DNA of 64,000 bases. It comes from Polaribacter vadi (GTDB lineage: Bacteria > Bacteroidota > Bacteroidia > Flavobacteriales > Flavobacteriaceae). Every line of letters begins with the position of its first letter. Position 1 is the stretch's first letter. Positions 19,381 to 30,744 of this stretch are shown one piece after another. Below the pieces are notes generated by a model. The model made no database searches. It saw only the letters and a list, made by a program, of their open reading frames with translations, and was not told the origin of the DNA. A program made the position numbers and the translations under genes. The DNA is taken from positions 1 through 64,000 of the forward strand of contig NZ_JAHKQL010000001.1 of assembly GCF_018861005.1 (NCBI RefSeq). The letters are read 5' to 3'.

Positions 19381-21492
19381 TTACTCTTTTTTTAGAATTA
19401 AAGTTATGCTGATTCTAATTTGGCTGTAAGAAACTTCTTCGTTAAGTTTTTCGTAAATGGGTTTTAATTCCATTTTTTGATTAAATTGATTAAAAACGGT
19501 TCGAACTTTATCAATAATATCTTGTGTAACATATTTTTCAAGTTCAATGTTTTTGCCTTCTGTATATAGTTGAGATAAATGAGAAAAAATAGTAGTTACA
19601 GATAATTCTCTTTTTTCTGCAATTTCTTTTGGATTTAAGCCTTGTTTATAAAGATCTAAAGTTTTTTGAGTTGTAGGTGTTTTACGTGGTTTTTCCACAT
19701 TTTTAAATTGGCGAATTAGATGCATAAAATCTTCACCATATTTTTCCATTTTATTTATACCTACTCCAGAAATGGCCAAAAATTCATTTTCTGATGTTGG
19801 TAATTCACTTGCCATTAATTTTAATGTTTTATCATTAAAAACAATGTAGGCAGGCATATTTTCTTCTTTAGATATAGAATGCCTTAATTTTTTTAGGGCT
19901 GTAAATAAATCGTTATTTACATCACCTATAATGGTCGCTTTTACTATTTTTTGTTTCTTCTTTTTATCATTTGGGCTAATAGGCGTTGTTAATCTAATCT
20001 TTTTTTCGCCTTTTAAAACTTGCCAACCAATGGGTGTTATTTTTAAAGCAGAGTTTTCTGCATACATTATTTCTATCAAACCTTGGTTTGCCATTTGAAT
20101 TATATAATCTCTCCAATCGAAAAAAGAAACATCTTTTCCTATTCCGTAAGTTTTTAGATTAAAATATTGTTTTGAGTGTATATCTGCATTATTACTACCT
20201 CTTAAAACATTAATTAGCATTGTAATTCCGTCTTTTTCTTTCATTCTAGCAATTCCAGAAAGTGCCTTTTGCGATAAAATAGTACCATCAAAATCTTGTG
20301 GTGGATTTTCACAAACATCGCAATTGCCACAATTTTGAGTAAGATGTTCTCCAAAATAAGACAATAATATTTTTCTTCTACAAGATTTTGCTTCTGCAAA
20401 TTGCAACATTCTATTTAACTTTTCTTTTTGCATTGCAGTGTTTGCACCTTCATCTGCAAATTGGCTGTACAATACAAAATCTCTCATATTGTAATAAAGT
20501 AGGGTTTCTGAAGGTAAACCATCTCTACCTGCTCTTCCAATTTCTTGATAATAACCTTCAAGATTTTTAGGTAAATTGTAATGAATTACAAAACGAACAT
20601 TAGATTTATCTATGCCCATACCAAAAGCAATAGTTGCAACAATTATTTTTGTATCATCATTTATAAAATCAGTTTGTGTTTTTTCTCTTTCTTCGTTACT
20701 CATTCCTGCATGATAAAAAGCCACAGAATGCCCTTCTTTTTGAAGGTAGTTAGCTACTTCTTCTGTGTTTTTTCTGCTTAAACAATAAATAATACCACTT
20801 TCATTTTTTCTCCTTTTTATAAAGTTGATAATTTCTTGTAATTTTTTCTTTTTAGTAACTTGTCCTCTTACTTCAATACTCAAGTTTTTTCTATCGAAAG
20901 AAGAGATAAATAATTTTGAATTATTTAAACCTAATTGTGCTTCAATATCTTTTCTAGCAGATTTATCTGCTGTAGCAGTTAAAGCCATAAAAGGTACATT
21001 GGCTAACGAGTTTCTAAATACTTTTAGTTGAGTATACTCTGGTCTAAAATCATGACCCCACATACTTACACAATGCGCTTCATCTATAGCAACTAATTTT
21101 ATGTTTAATTGTTTAAGCCAAGAATTACTTACTGATATTAGTTTTTCTGGGGATAAATATAAGAGTTGTAAATCGCCATTAATTGCTTTGTTGATGACGT
21201 TGTTTTCTTCTTCAACAGAAATAGAGCTGTTAAAGAAATCTGCCTTAATTCCGTTTGATTTTAAGGCTTGTACTTGGTCTTTCATCAATGAAATTAATGG
21301 CGAAACTACAATAGTTATACCGTTAAAAAGTAAGGCAGGGATTTGAAAACACATCGATTTTCCTCCTCCAGTTGGCATTAAAACAAAACTATCTTTACCT
21401 TCTAAAGTTCTGTTGATAATTTCCTCTTGCAGAGGACGAAAATTATCATAACCGAATATTTTTTTTAAAATAGTGTTTGTTTGGTTTGTCAT
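19381..21492 (-). CDS. recQ: ATP-dependent DNA helicase RecQ
   Basis: A 703-residue superfamily 2 helicase that unwinds DNA 3' to 5' in recombination and repair. Helicase motifs: Walker A LMPTGGGKS (about 38-46), DEAH-type box IDEAHCVSMWGHDFRPEY, and ALTATAD. The conserved C-terminal helicase domain has IGRAGRDG. The RecQ zinc site (CRRKILLSYFGE then CGNCDVC) follows, then RQC. An HRDC domain is at about 510-590. A further winged-helix-like tail (QKTLDLYKQGLNPKEIAEKR region) matches the extension found on Bacteroidota and Firmicutes RecQ. Single gene with its own start at 21492. Confidence 0.95.
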   Translation of the reverse strand: MTNQTNTILKKIFGYDNFRPLQEEIINRTLEGKDSFVLMPTGGGKSMCFQIPALLFNGITIVVSPLISLMKDQVQALKSNGIKADFFNSSISVEEENNVINKAINGDLQLLYLSPEKLISVSNSWLKQLNIKLVAIDEAHCVSMWGHDFRPEYTQLKVFRNSLANVPFMALTATADKSARKDIEAQLGLNNSKLFISSFDRKNLSIEVRGQVTKKKKLQEIINFIKRRKNESGIIYCLSRKNTEEVANYLQKEGHSVAFYHAGMSNEEREKTQTDFINDDTKIIVATIAFGMGIDKSNVRFVIHYNLPKNLEGYYQEIGRAGRDGLPSETLLYYNMRDFVLYSQFADEGANTAMQKEKLNRMLQFAEAKSCRRKILLSYFGEHLTQNCGNCDVCENPPQDFDGTILSQKALSGIARMKEKDGITMLINVLRGSNNADIHSKQYFNLKTYGIGKDVSFFDWRDYIIQMANQGLIEIMYAENSALKITPIGWQVLKGEKKIRLTTPISPNDKKKKQKIVKATIIGDVNNDLFTALKKLRHSISKEENMPAYIVFNDKTLKLMASELPTSENEFLAISGVGINKMEKYGEDFMHLIRQFKNVEKPRKTPTTQKTLDLYKQGLNPKEIAEKRELSVTTIFSHLSQLYTEGKNIELEKYVTQDIIDKVRTVFNQFNQKMELKPIYEKLNEEVSYSQIRISITLILKKE

Positions 21493-21603
21493 CTTTTAGC
21501 AATTACTTTACAAAAATACATACTTTACATTGCTAAATAAAAATTAGAATTATAATAATGGATTATCTAAAAAAGAGAATCTAATTTTGAAATAGATGCA
21601 ACA

Positions 21604-21632
21604 AAAAATCCAGCTCATTGAGCTGGATTTTT
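21604..21632 (-). terminator. intrinsic terminator downstream of mdh
   Basis: AAAAATCCAGCT (21604-21615) pairs with AGCTGGATTTTT (21621-21632) around a short loop, with T-runs on both strands. It is 26 bases after mdh and separates it from recQ. Confidence 0.8.
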
Positions 21633-21657
21633 ATAAGTCATAAAAAAAGACTTTATA

Positions 21658-22584
21658 TTATAATTCTAATAAACCATTAGTTTTAGAAACACCTGCAGCA
21701 GATTCTTCTAAATGTGCTTTTTCAGCATCACTTAAACTAATTTCTACAATACTTTCTATACCATCTTTACCTAAAACAACTGGTACACCAATACATAAAT
21801 CATTTAAACCAAATTCACCTTCTAATAAAGAAGAACATGGGAATATTTTTTTAGTATCGCAAGCAATAGCTTGTACCATACCAGAAACTGCAGCACCTGG
21901 AGCATACCAAGCAGAAGTACCTAATAAACCAGTTAAAGTAGCGCCACCAACTTTAGTATCTTGTTTAACTTGTTCTAATCTTTCTTCAGAAATAAATTCT
22001 GAAACAGGTACAGAGTTACGAGTAGCTAATCTTGTTAAAGGAACCATCCCTTTATCTGAGTGACCACCAATAACCATACCATCAACATCAGAAATAGGCG
22101 CACCTAAAGCTTCTGCTAATCTATATTTAAAACGAGCAGAATCTAAAGCACCACCCATACCAATAATTCTGTTTTTTGGTAAACCTGTAGTTTTATGAAC
22201 TAAATACGTCATAGTATCCATAGGGTTAGAAACCACAATAATTATTGTATTAGGAGAATGTTCGATTAAGCTAGAAGAAACAGTTTTTACGATTCCTGCG
22301 TTAATACCAATTAATTCTTCTCTAGTCATACCTGGTTTTCTAGGAATACCAGAAGTAATTACACAAACATCAGAATTTGCAGTTTTTGTATAATCGCTTG
22401 TGCTTCCAGTGATTTTAGTATCAAAACCGTTTAAAGAAGCTGTTTGCATTAAATCCATTGCTTTACCTTCTGCAAAACCTTCTTTAATGTCTAAAATTAC
22501 TACTTCAGAAGCAAAATTTTTGATTGCAATGTATTCTGCACAACTTGCACCTACTGCACCTGCACCAACAACTGTAACTTTCAT
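21658..22584 (-). CDS. mdh: malate dehydrogenase
   Basis: A 308-residue NAD-dependent malate dehydrogenase of the LDH-like type; interconverts malate and oxaloacetate in the TCA cycle. The N-terminal NAD loop is GAGAVGA (7-13). The substrate arginine loop ITSGIPRKPGMTREEL is near 77-92. Catalytic histidine is in VIGGHSDKGMVP. The cytosolic protein has no signal. Single-gene unit: divergent from the lipoprotein gene at 22836 and closed by the terminator at 21604-21632. Confidence 0.96.
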   Translation of the reverse strand: MKVTVVGAGAVGASCAEYIAIKNFASEVVILDIKEGFAEGKAMDLMQTASLNGFDTKITGSTSDYTKTANSDVCVITSGIPRKPGMTREELIGINAGIVKTVSSSLIEHSPNTIIIVVSNPMDTMTYLVHKTTGLPKNRIIGMGGALDSARFKYRLAEALGAPISDVDGMVIGGHSDKGMVPLTRLATRNSVPVSEFISEERLEQVKQDTKVGGATLTGLLGTSAWYAPGAAVSGMVQAIACDTKKIFPCSSLLEGEFGLNDLCIGVPVVLGKDGIESIVEISLSDAEKAHLEESAAGVSKTNGLLEL

Positions 22585-22621
22585 ATAAATATTTTTAAAA
22601 TTTGTTAAATAAATCTAATCA

Positions 22622-22629
22622 CAAAAATA
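22622..22629 (-). promoter_or_regulatory. -7 promoter box for mdh
   Basis: TATTTTTG on the minus strand (matches TAnnTTTG), 37 bases upstream of the mdh start. No clear -33 box at the usual distance. Confidence 0.4.
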
Positions 22630-22791
22630 CAATATTCTGAATGTTTTATTGTGATATATGTCATAAAAAAAGTTACGAATTTTATTGATTTTATCTATAA
22701 ATTGGAAAGAATATTACGAGTTTATGTGTAAAAGTTGTATCAATTGTATTGAATCTTGTATGAATTGTAAATAATACCTACATTATTTTTC

Positions 22792-22799
22792 TATATTTG
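22792..22799 (+). promoter_or_regulatory. -7 promoter box for the 22836 lipoprotein gene
   Basis: TATATTTG, a full -7 match, 36 bases upstream of the start. A TTG at 22765-22767 is 24 bases away, slightly beyond the usual spacing. Confidence 0.55.
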
Positions 22800-22835
22800 T
22801 TAAACAACATTTAATAACTTATAAATAAAAAAATC

Positions 22836-23333
22836 ATGAAAAAATTTAAAATTATTCAAACAATGCTAGTACTTTTTGTAGCTTTTACATTTAGTAATTG
22901 TGAAGAAGATGGAGAAATACAATTTATTGTAATAGATGAATTTGAGAGTAATGCTGTGGTTACAGGATTAAACACTGCAACTTCATTTGAAACTTCTAAT
23001 TCTACTAATATTCAAGATTTATTAGACAATGCAAGTGAATTTGTTGAAGCAGAAATTGAAAAAGTTACATTAACCTTAGAAGATGATTTTTCTGGAGAAG
23101 CGATTACAGGTAATTTTGATTTAACAGTAGGGCCTATTAATATAAATCAAACTCTAACTTTAACTAAAGGAGAAGGTGTAGAAGTAATTATACCTACAAA
23201 CGCATCAAGTATTTTATCAGTAGTTAATGCTGGTGTTTTTCCTTATGTAATTAAAGCTGATTTTACTCAAACACCTGCAGATGATAATTTTACTATCAAT
23301 TTAAAATTTAAAATTAAAGCTACTGTACAGTAA
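22836..23333 (+). CDS. hypothetical lipoprotein, partner of DUF6588-like barrel
   Basis: A 165-residue protein with an N-terminal signal ending in a lipobox-like FSNC (C22). The acidic spacer EEDGE follows, as in flavobacterial surface-exported lipoproteins. The mature part is beta-rich and threonine/asparagine-rich with no known motif. The next gene, an outer-membrane barrel, starts 41 bases later on the same strand, so both probably act in the outer membrane. Function unknown. Confidence 0.75.
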   Translation: MKKFKIIQTMLVLFVAFTFSNCEEDGEIQFIVIDEFESNAVVTGLNTATSFETSNSTNIQDLLDNASEFVEAEIEKVTLTLEDDFSGEAITGNFDLTVGPININQTLTLTKGEGVEVIIPTNASSILSVVNAGVFPYVIKADFTQTPADDNFTINLKFKIKATVQ

Positions 23334-23374
23334 AGTGCAATAACTTATCTAAAATTAACTAAACTATAAACTAT

Positions 23375-24376
23375 ATGAAAAAAGTATTTTTATTTTTATT
23401 TACTGCATTTACGTTAACTTCATATTCACAAATTGAATTAGAATCTATTTTAGAAGGTGGTGTTGCAGATGCAAGAGCTTTATTACAAGGATATGTAGAA
23501 CCTTTTCCTACAGGTTTTGGAAATGGAATTAATGGAGGTTGGTATTCAACTGCAAAAACTCACAAATTATTTGGATTTGATATTGCTGTAATTGCAAATG
23601 GTGCTTCTGTGCCTTCTTCAGCAGAAACTTTTACTTTTAATAATGCAGATTATTCTAACATTAAATTAGAAGATTCTAGTATTTCTTCTGCAGAATTACC
23701 AACATTATTTGGGTCTCAAAAGTTAGATGATAGACCTTTACTAACATTTACAGATGACACAGGTAATTCTATTTCTACGTCATCTTTACCAGGTTCAGGT
23801 TTAAAAGAAGCTATTGGGTACAATGTGGTTCCTTCTGCAATGTTGCAAGCTGGTATTGGTTTGTTTAAAAATACAGATTTAATAATAAGATACATTCCAG
23901 AGCAAAATGATACAGATTATCAATTTTCAACATTTGGTTTTGGTATTAAACACGATTTAAAGCAATGGATCCCTTTCGTTAAACGTTTACCTTTTGATGT
24001 TTCTGCTTTAGTTGGATGGAATGATGTAAAATCTAAATTCTTTATAGATCCAGAAGATCAACCATCTCAAGCATTAGAGTTTAATACAAAGACTTTTATC
24101 TTTCAAGTTTTGGCATCTAAAAAACTTTCGATTTTCACTATTTATGGTGGTGTAGGTACAACAAACTATAAAACAGATGTTAATATGTTAGGTTCTTACA
24201 CAACATCAGCTTCTAATACTACTTATACAGATCCAATTAGTTTAAAATATGATGGTAGCTCTATGAAAGCTAATTTAGGTTTAAGTATAAAATTATTATT
24301 CTTAAATATTGCAGCTGAATATGCAACACAAGAGTATGATGTATTTTCATTGAGAGCAGGTTTTAGTATCAGATAA
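23375..24376 (+). CDS. outer-membrane beta-barrel protein, DUF6588-like
   Basis: A 333-residue protein with a Sec signal peptide (about 1-19, cut near SYSQ). Alternating hydrophobic strands and a C-terminal aromatic/arginine strand (VFSLRAGFSIR) suggest a beta-barrel. The opening LLQGYVEPFPTGFGNGINGGWYSTA region resembles the DUF6588 family of Bacteroidota, which has no known role; the family call is from memory of the pattern. It is preceded by a lipoprotein gene and followed by a strong terminator. Confidence 0.7.
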   Translation: MKKVFLFLFTAFTLTSYSQIELESILEGGVADARALLQGYVEPFPTGFGNGINGGWYSTAKTHKLFGFDIAVIANGASVPSSAETFTFNNADYSNIKLEDSSISSAELPTLFGSQKLDDRPLLTFTDDTGNSISTSSLPGSGLKEAIGYNVVPSAMLQAGIGLFKNTDLIIRYIPEQNDTDYQFSTFGFGIKHDLKQWIPFVKRLPFDVSALVGWNDVKSKFFIDPEDQPSQALEFNTKTFIFQVLASKKLSIFTIYGGVGTTNYKTDVNMLGSYTTSASNTTYTDPISLKYDGSSMKANLGLSIKLLFLNIAAEYATQEYDVFSLRAGFSIR

Positions 24377-24396
24377 AAATAGAATATAGAAAACAA

Positions 24397-24430
24397 AAAA
24401 AAGGTGTAAGAATTTTCTTACACCTTTTTT
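24397..24430. terminator. bidirectional intrinsic terminator between 23375 gene and gyrB
   Basis: AAAAAAGGTGTAAGAA (24397-24412) pairs with TTCTTACACCTTTTTT (24415-24430), with T-runs on both strands. It lies between two convergent genes and can serve both. Confidence 0.85.
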
Positions 24431-24450
24431 GTTTATTTACCTTTTAGGTA

Positions 24451-26726
<2,276 letters not shown>

Positions 26727-27983
26727 ATGAAGGTAATTATAAAATGTTTGATGTTAATTGTACTTTTTTCTACAATTAATTTAAGAGGACAAGAAAAAGA
26801 AAAATTTACACCTAAAATTAAATGGAATTTAACTACTCAGATTTGGTTTAGGTATTCTGATTTAAATGAGGGGTCTTTAATAAATGGAGAAACTACAAAT
26901 AGTTATTTAGATGTTTCTTTAAGACGATTACGTATTCCTATTTCATCTCAAGTAACTCCAAAATTGTTTTTATATTCAATATTTGGAGGTAATAATTATA
27001 ATTTTCAAGATCGTAGTTTTCCTATTGAAATTTTAGATTTATATGCAGAGTATTCTTTCAGTAAAAAGCTTGAAGTAGGTTTTGGTAAATCTGGTTGGCA
27101 AGGTTTAAGTAGATATAATGTGCGTTCTAGTAAATCTTTAATGGGATTAGATTCACCTTTATTTGTATTAACAACTGTAAATAAAAACGATCATATAGGT
27201 CGTTCATTAGGTATTTGGGCTAAAGGACAAATTAGTAAAATAGATTATAGAATTTCTTTTAGTAGACCAACTTTGGTAACAAGTGTGCCAAATGGAAAAG
27301 TAGATTTTGCAAATAATAGACCAAGAATAAGAACATCTTCTTATGTAAAATATCAATTTTTAAATCACGAATCTAATAAGTCAGCTTATTTACCTGGTAC
27401 ATATGTTAAAGGAAAAAAAGTGTTTAATATTGGTGCTGGTTTTCAATATCAAGAAAAAAGTATGAGTGATGGTGATGCATTGTTAACAAATACTAATTTG
27501 TATGATATGAAACATTGGGCAGTAGATTCTTTTTTAAACCTTCCTATATCTAATGGAGATGCATTTACTGGCTATTTAGGTTATTTTGATTATGATTTTG
27601 GAAAGGATTATATTAGAAATATTGGAGCAAATAATCCAACAACTGGAGGAGGTGCAGATTTTAATGGGGCAGGAGTTACATTTCCGATGATTGGTACAGG
27701 AACAACATTGTACTTGCAATTAGGTTATGCTTTTAAAGAAACAAAGGTTTTAAATTACCCAATAGTTATTCAGCCAAATATTGCTATACAGAGTTCTAAT
27801 TGGGATGCTTTAAATGAGCAAATGACAGTTTACGATTTTACACTAAACTTTTTATTGAATGGAACTCATAATAATAAGTTGAGTTTGGGTTACCAACATC
27901 GCCCTGTTTTTGATGCTACTACAATGCAACAAAAAAATTATAAAGGAATGGCAGTTTTACAATATCAAGTGTCATTACATTAA
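26727..27983 (+). CDS. outer-membrane porin
   Basis: A 418-residue protein with a signal peptide (about 1-21, ending LRGQ). Amphipathic beta-strands run throughout, with a C-terminal strand ending LQYQVSLH. The arrangement (IKWNLTTQIWFRYSDLNEG start, RRLRIPISSQ, NNRPRIRTSSYVKYQF) resembles the porin family annotated in Bacteroidota next to phosphate or organic-acid genes. The solute is not evident. It precedes a TonB-dependent receptor and a hydrolase-GDPD fusion on the same strand, so it may help take up the same class of compound. Confidence 0.7.
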   Translation: MKVIIKCLMLIVLFSTINLRGQEKEKFTPKIKWNLTTQIWFRYSDLNEGSLINGETTNSYLDVSLRRLRIPISSQVTPKLFLYSIFGGNNYNFQDRSFPIEILDLYAEYSFSKKLEVGFGKSGWQGLSRYNVRSSKSLMGLDSPLFVLTTVNKNDHIGRSLGIWAKGQISKIDYRISFSRPTLVTSVPNGKVDFANNRPRIRTSSYVKYQFLNHESNKSAYLPGTYVKGKKVFNIGAGFQYQEKSMSDGDALLTNTNLYDMKHWAVDSFLNLPISNGDAFTGYLGYFDYDFGKDYIRNIGANNPTTGGGADFNGAGVTFPMIGTGTTLYLQLGYAFKETKVLNYPIVIQPNIAIQSSNWDALNEQMTVYDFTLNFLLNGTHNNKLSLGYQHRPVFDATTMQQKNYKGMAVLQYQVSLH

Positions 27984-28042
27984 AAAGATTTTTAAATTCG
28001 AAAAATTATCATTAATAAGAGTTAAATAAACTATTAATATTA

Positions 28043-28057
28043 GGTAAAACTTTTACC
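28043..28057. promoter_or_regulatory. 15-nt palindrome upstream of the TonB-dependent receptor
   Basis: GGTAAAACTTTTACC, seven-base arms around one C, lies 76-90 bases upstream of the -7 box at 28133. It is a candidate operator; the regulator is unknown. Confidence 0.35.
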
Positions 28058-28132
28058 AAAAATTAACAATATGTAATAAAATAAGTAACTCTAAGATTAC
28101 AATAAGCTAACAAGTTTCTAAAACCGCAGGTA

Positions 28133-28140
28133 TAAATTTG
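28133..28140 (+). promoter_or_regulatory. -7 promoter box for the TonB-dependent receptor gene
   Basis: TAAATTTG, matching TAnnTTTG, 34 bases before the ATG at 28175. No good -33 TTG is seen. Confidence 0.45.
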
Positions 28141-28174
28141 AACTTTATAACAATTCATAAAATTCAAAAATACA

Positions 28175-30679
28175 ATGCGTTTAAAATTTTTATTTATAGT
28201 ATCAATAATTTTTTTGGGTATACTTAGTATTAATGCTCAAAATTCGAATACGTTAAAAGGTGTAGTTACTACTGAACAAGGAGAGCCAATTATGGGGGCT
28301 AGTATTTTTCTAAAAGGCTTATCTATTGGAACAACTACAGATTTTGATGGTGCATTTTTATTAGAAAATATACCAAATAAAACCTACACTATTCAAGTGT
28401 CTTATGTTGGGTACAATACAATTACAAAAGAAATTGTAATTAATAAACCAGTATCTGTGCAGAACTTTGTGTTAAAAGAAAGTTCTTATATGTTAGAGGG
28501 TGTTGTGGTAACATCTCAAAAAAGAGAACAAAAAAATAAAGATGTACCTATTGCAATTACATCTTATGGAACAGATTTTTTAGAAAATCAAGGAACTTTT
28601 GAATATGATGCTTTATCAGAATACGTGCCAGGTTTTCAAGTTCAAATTCAGAGTGTAAATAACCCAGGTATTGTGGTTAGAGGAATTACAAGTGATAGTG
28701 GAGATTCTAGAGTAGAGCCAAGAGTTTCTATTTTTCAAGACGGAGTTTCTATTAGTAAATCAAGAGGTTCTGTTGTTGAGTTGTTCGATATAGAACGTGT
28801 AGAAGTTTTAAAAGGACCACAAGGAACATTGTTTGGTAGAGGAGCTCAAATAGGTGCAATGCATATCATTCAAAATAAAGCAAAAAACGAAACTTCTGGT
28901 TCTGTAAAATTAGGATATGGAAATTTTAATCAATTTTTAGCAACAGGGCATTTTAATACGCCTTTAGTAGATGATAAATTATTTTTTAGAGCTGCTGCAA
29001 TTTACAATGGTAGAGATGGTTTTATTGAAAATTTATCAGGTGGAGATTTGAATGGAAAAGAAACAGTTGCATTTAGAACTTCTTTTAAATATTTATTAAG
29101 TGATAATACAAGTTTAGATGTTATTGCAAATTGGCAAAAAGACACACCTCCAGGTACTTCTTTTAAAAGCGGAACTTATGCGCCTTTAGGTGGAGATACA
29201 AATCCTAATACTTTTGCAGATTTAGAAAGAGGAGAAGAATTAGGTTTAGATAGAACAGTTTGGGGTGTAACAGCAATTTTAAAACATAGTTTTAATGATG
29301 TTTGGGATTTAACCTCAACAACTGCATACAGAAAATTCGATTCTAATGAAGCTTTTGATGCAGATGGGACTGTAGCTCCAGCTTTATTCTTCAATGAAAT
29401 ATCAATTGGTAAACAATTCAGTCAAGAATTTAGATTTAATTTTGATAATGATGATAAATTCAGAGGTTTTTTTGGAGCTAATTTCTTCTACGAAGATGGT
29501 TCGCAAAGTGTGCCTTGGGAATATGATGAGAGAAGTGTGGCAATGTTACTTTTAAATCCTGCAAATCTTGTTGTAAACGGATTGCCTATTTTATTGCCAA
29601 ATATTCCTAACGATCCAGCTACATTTGGTGCAATTGCTGGTGCTCCATTAAGTGCTTTTAACAAGGAAACGTATACAAATTTTGGAGAAAATTATTCAGG
29701 TGATGTTTTTATTGATGCGTCTTATGATGTTACTGATAAATTATCATTTACCTTAGGTTTAAGAGCAACTATAGAAAATATTAATGCAGCTTACGAAGTA
29801 GAAGATACTGAAACACCATCTTTTTTAGGTTATTTATCAGGTAATTTTCCAAACACATTATTTGCGTCAACCAATGGAAAAATATCGGCTAGTGAAAACT
29901 TTTTATCAGCTGTAGGACGTTTTGCTGTTAACTATGATGTTAACGAAAACATTACATTATTTGGTACAACTTCTAGAGGAAGAAGACCTAATGTTATCAA
30001 TGTAACTGCAACAGAAACCAATGTTTTATCAGATGAAATTGTTTGGTCTTATGAGGTAGGTGCAAAATCTTTATTTTTAGACAATAGATTACAGTTTGAT
30101 GTAAATGCTTACGTGTACGATTATTCTAACTTTCAAACATCAGTGGCTAAATTAGAAAACGGAGTGTTAACAGCTACAACAGAAGATAGTGGTAATGCAA
30201 GTTCTTTTGGCTTTGAAGTTGCTTTGCAATATGCTTTTTCTAAAACATCTAGTTTCTTTGCAAATTATGGGTATATAGATGCTTCTTTTGATGATGTAGA
30301 TTCTGATGGAAATGCGCAAGAATTAGCAGGTAATACTTTTAGATTAACTCCAGAGAATTCTTTTTCAGCAGGTTTTAATATCAATTTAGAAGTCAATAAT
30401 AAATTAGATTACTTTTTTAGACCTACATATACTTATAAATCTAAAGTATTTTTTGAAGAAACTAACTTACCAGAAATTTCGCAAGATGCTTATGGTTTGT
30501 TAAACTTTAGAACAGGTTTAGTTGTTGATAAAAATTATGAAATTAACTTTTATATGACCAATGTTTTAGACAAAGAATTTATTGTTGATGCAGGTAATAC
30601 TGGTGGTGCATTTGGCATTCCAACTTTTATTGCAGGTGCTCCTAGATTTTTTGGTGTTCAAGTAAAAGCAAAATTTTAA
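28175..30679 (+). CDS. TonB-dependent outer-membrane receptor with carboxypeptidase-like N-domain
   Basis: An 834-residue receptor. Signal peptide about 1-21 (ILSINAQ). A CarboxypepD_reg-like domain at about 25-110 (LKGVVTTEQGEPIMGASIFLKG) precedes the plug (VVVTSQKREQKNKDVPIAIT, then the VEVLKGPQGTLFGRGAQIGAMHI core). The barrel follows and ends in an aromatic strand (RFFGVQVKAKF). No SusD partner is adjacent, so it resembles a stand-alone receptor rather than a SusCD complex. The following gene encodes an exported hydrolase-GDPD fusion, which suggests uptake of glycerophosphodiester or lipid breakdown products; this is inference. A hairpin between the two genes may reduce read-through. Confidence 0.9.
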   Translation: MRLKFLFIVSIIFLGILSINAQNSNTLKGVVTTEQGEPIMGASIFLKGLSIGTTTDFDGAFLLENIPNKTYTIQVSYVGYNTITKEIVINKPVSVQNFVLKESSYMLEGVVVTSQKREQKNKDVPIAITSYGTDFLENQGTFEYDALSEYVPGFQVQIQSVNNPGIVVRGITSDSGDSRVEPRVSIFQDGVSISKSRGSVVELFDIERVEVLKGPQGTLFGRGAQIGAMHIIQNKAKNETSGSVKLGYGNFNQFLATGHFNTPLVDDKLFFRAAAIYNGRDGFIENLSGGDLNGKETVAFRTSFKYLLSDNTSLDVIANWQKDTPPGTSFKSGTYAPLGGDTNPNTFADLERGEELGLDRTVWGVTAILKHSFNDVWDLTSTTAYRKFDSNEAFDADGTVAPALFFNEISIGKQFSQEFRFNFDNDDKFRGFFGANFFYEDGSQSVPWEYDERSVAMLLLNPANLVVNGLPILLPNIPNDPATFGAIAGAPLSAFNKETYTNFGENYSGDVFIDASYDVTDKLSFTLGLRATIENINAAYEVEDTETPSFLGYLSGNFPNTLFASTNGKISASENFLSAVGRFAVNYDVNENITLFGTTSRGRRPNVINVTATETNVLSDEIVWSYEVGAKSLFLDNRLQFDVNAYVYDYSNFQTSVAKLENGVLTATTEDSGNASSFGFEVALQYAFSKTSSFFANYGYIDASFDDVDSDGNAQELAGNTFRLTPENSFSAGFNINLEVNNKLDYFFRPTYTYKSKVFFEETNLPEISQDAYGLLNFRTGLVVDKNYEINFYMTNVLDKEFIVDAGNTGGAFGIPTFIAGAPRFFGVQVKAKF

Positions 30680-30700
30680 TAGTAAGATAAAAAGAATTAA

Positions 30701-30731
30701 AAGCTGACTAATTAGATTTAGTCAGTTTTTT
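30701..30731 (+). terminator. intrinsic terminator after the TonB receptor gene
   Basis: AAGCTGACTA (30701-30710) pairs with TAGTCAGTTT (30719-30728, one G-T pair) followed by T's. It ends only 13 bases before the next gene, so it may act as a partial internal terminator. Confidence 0.6.
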
Positions 30732-30744
30732 AAATTGAATACCT

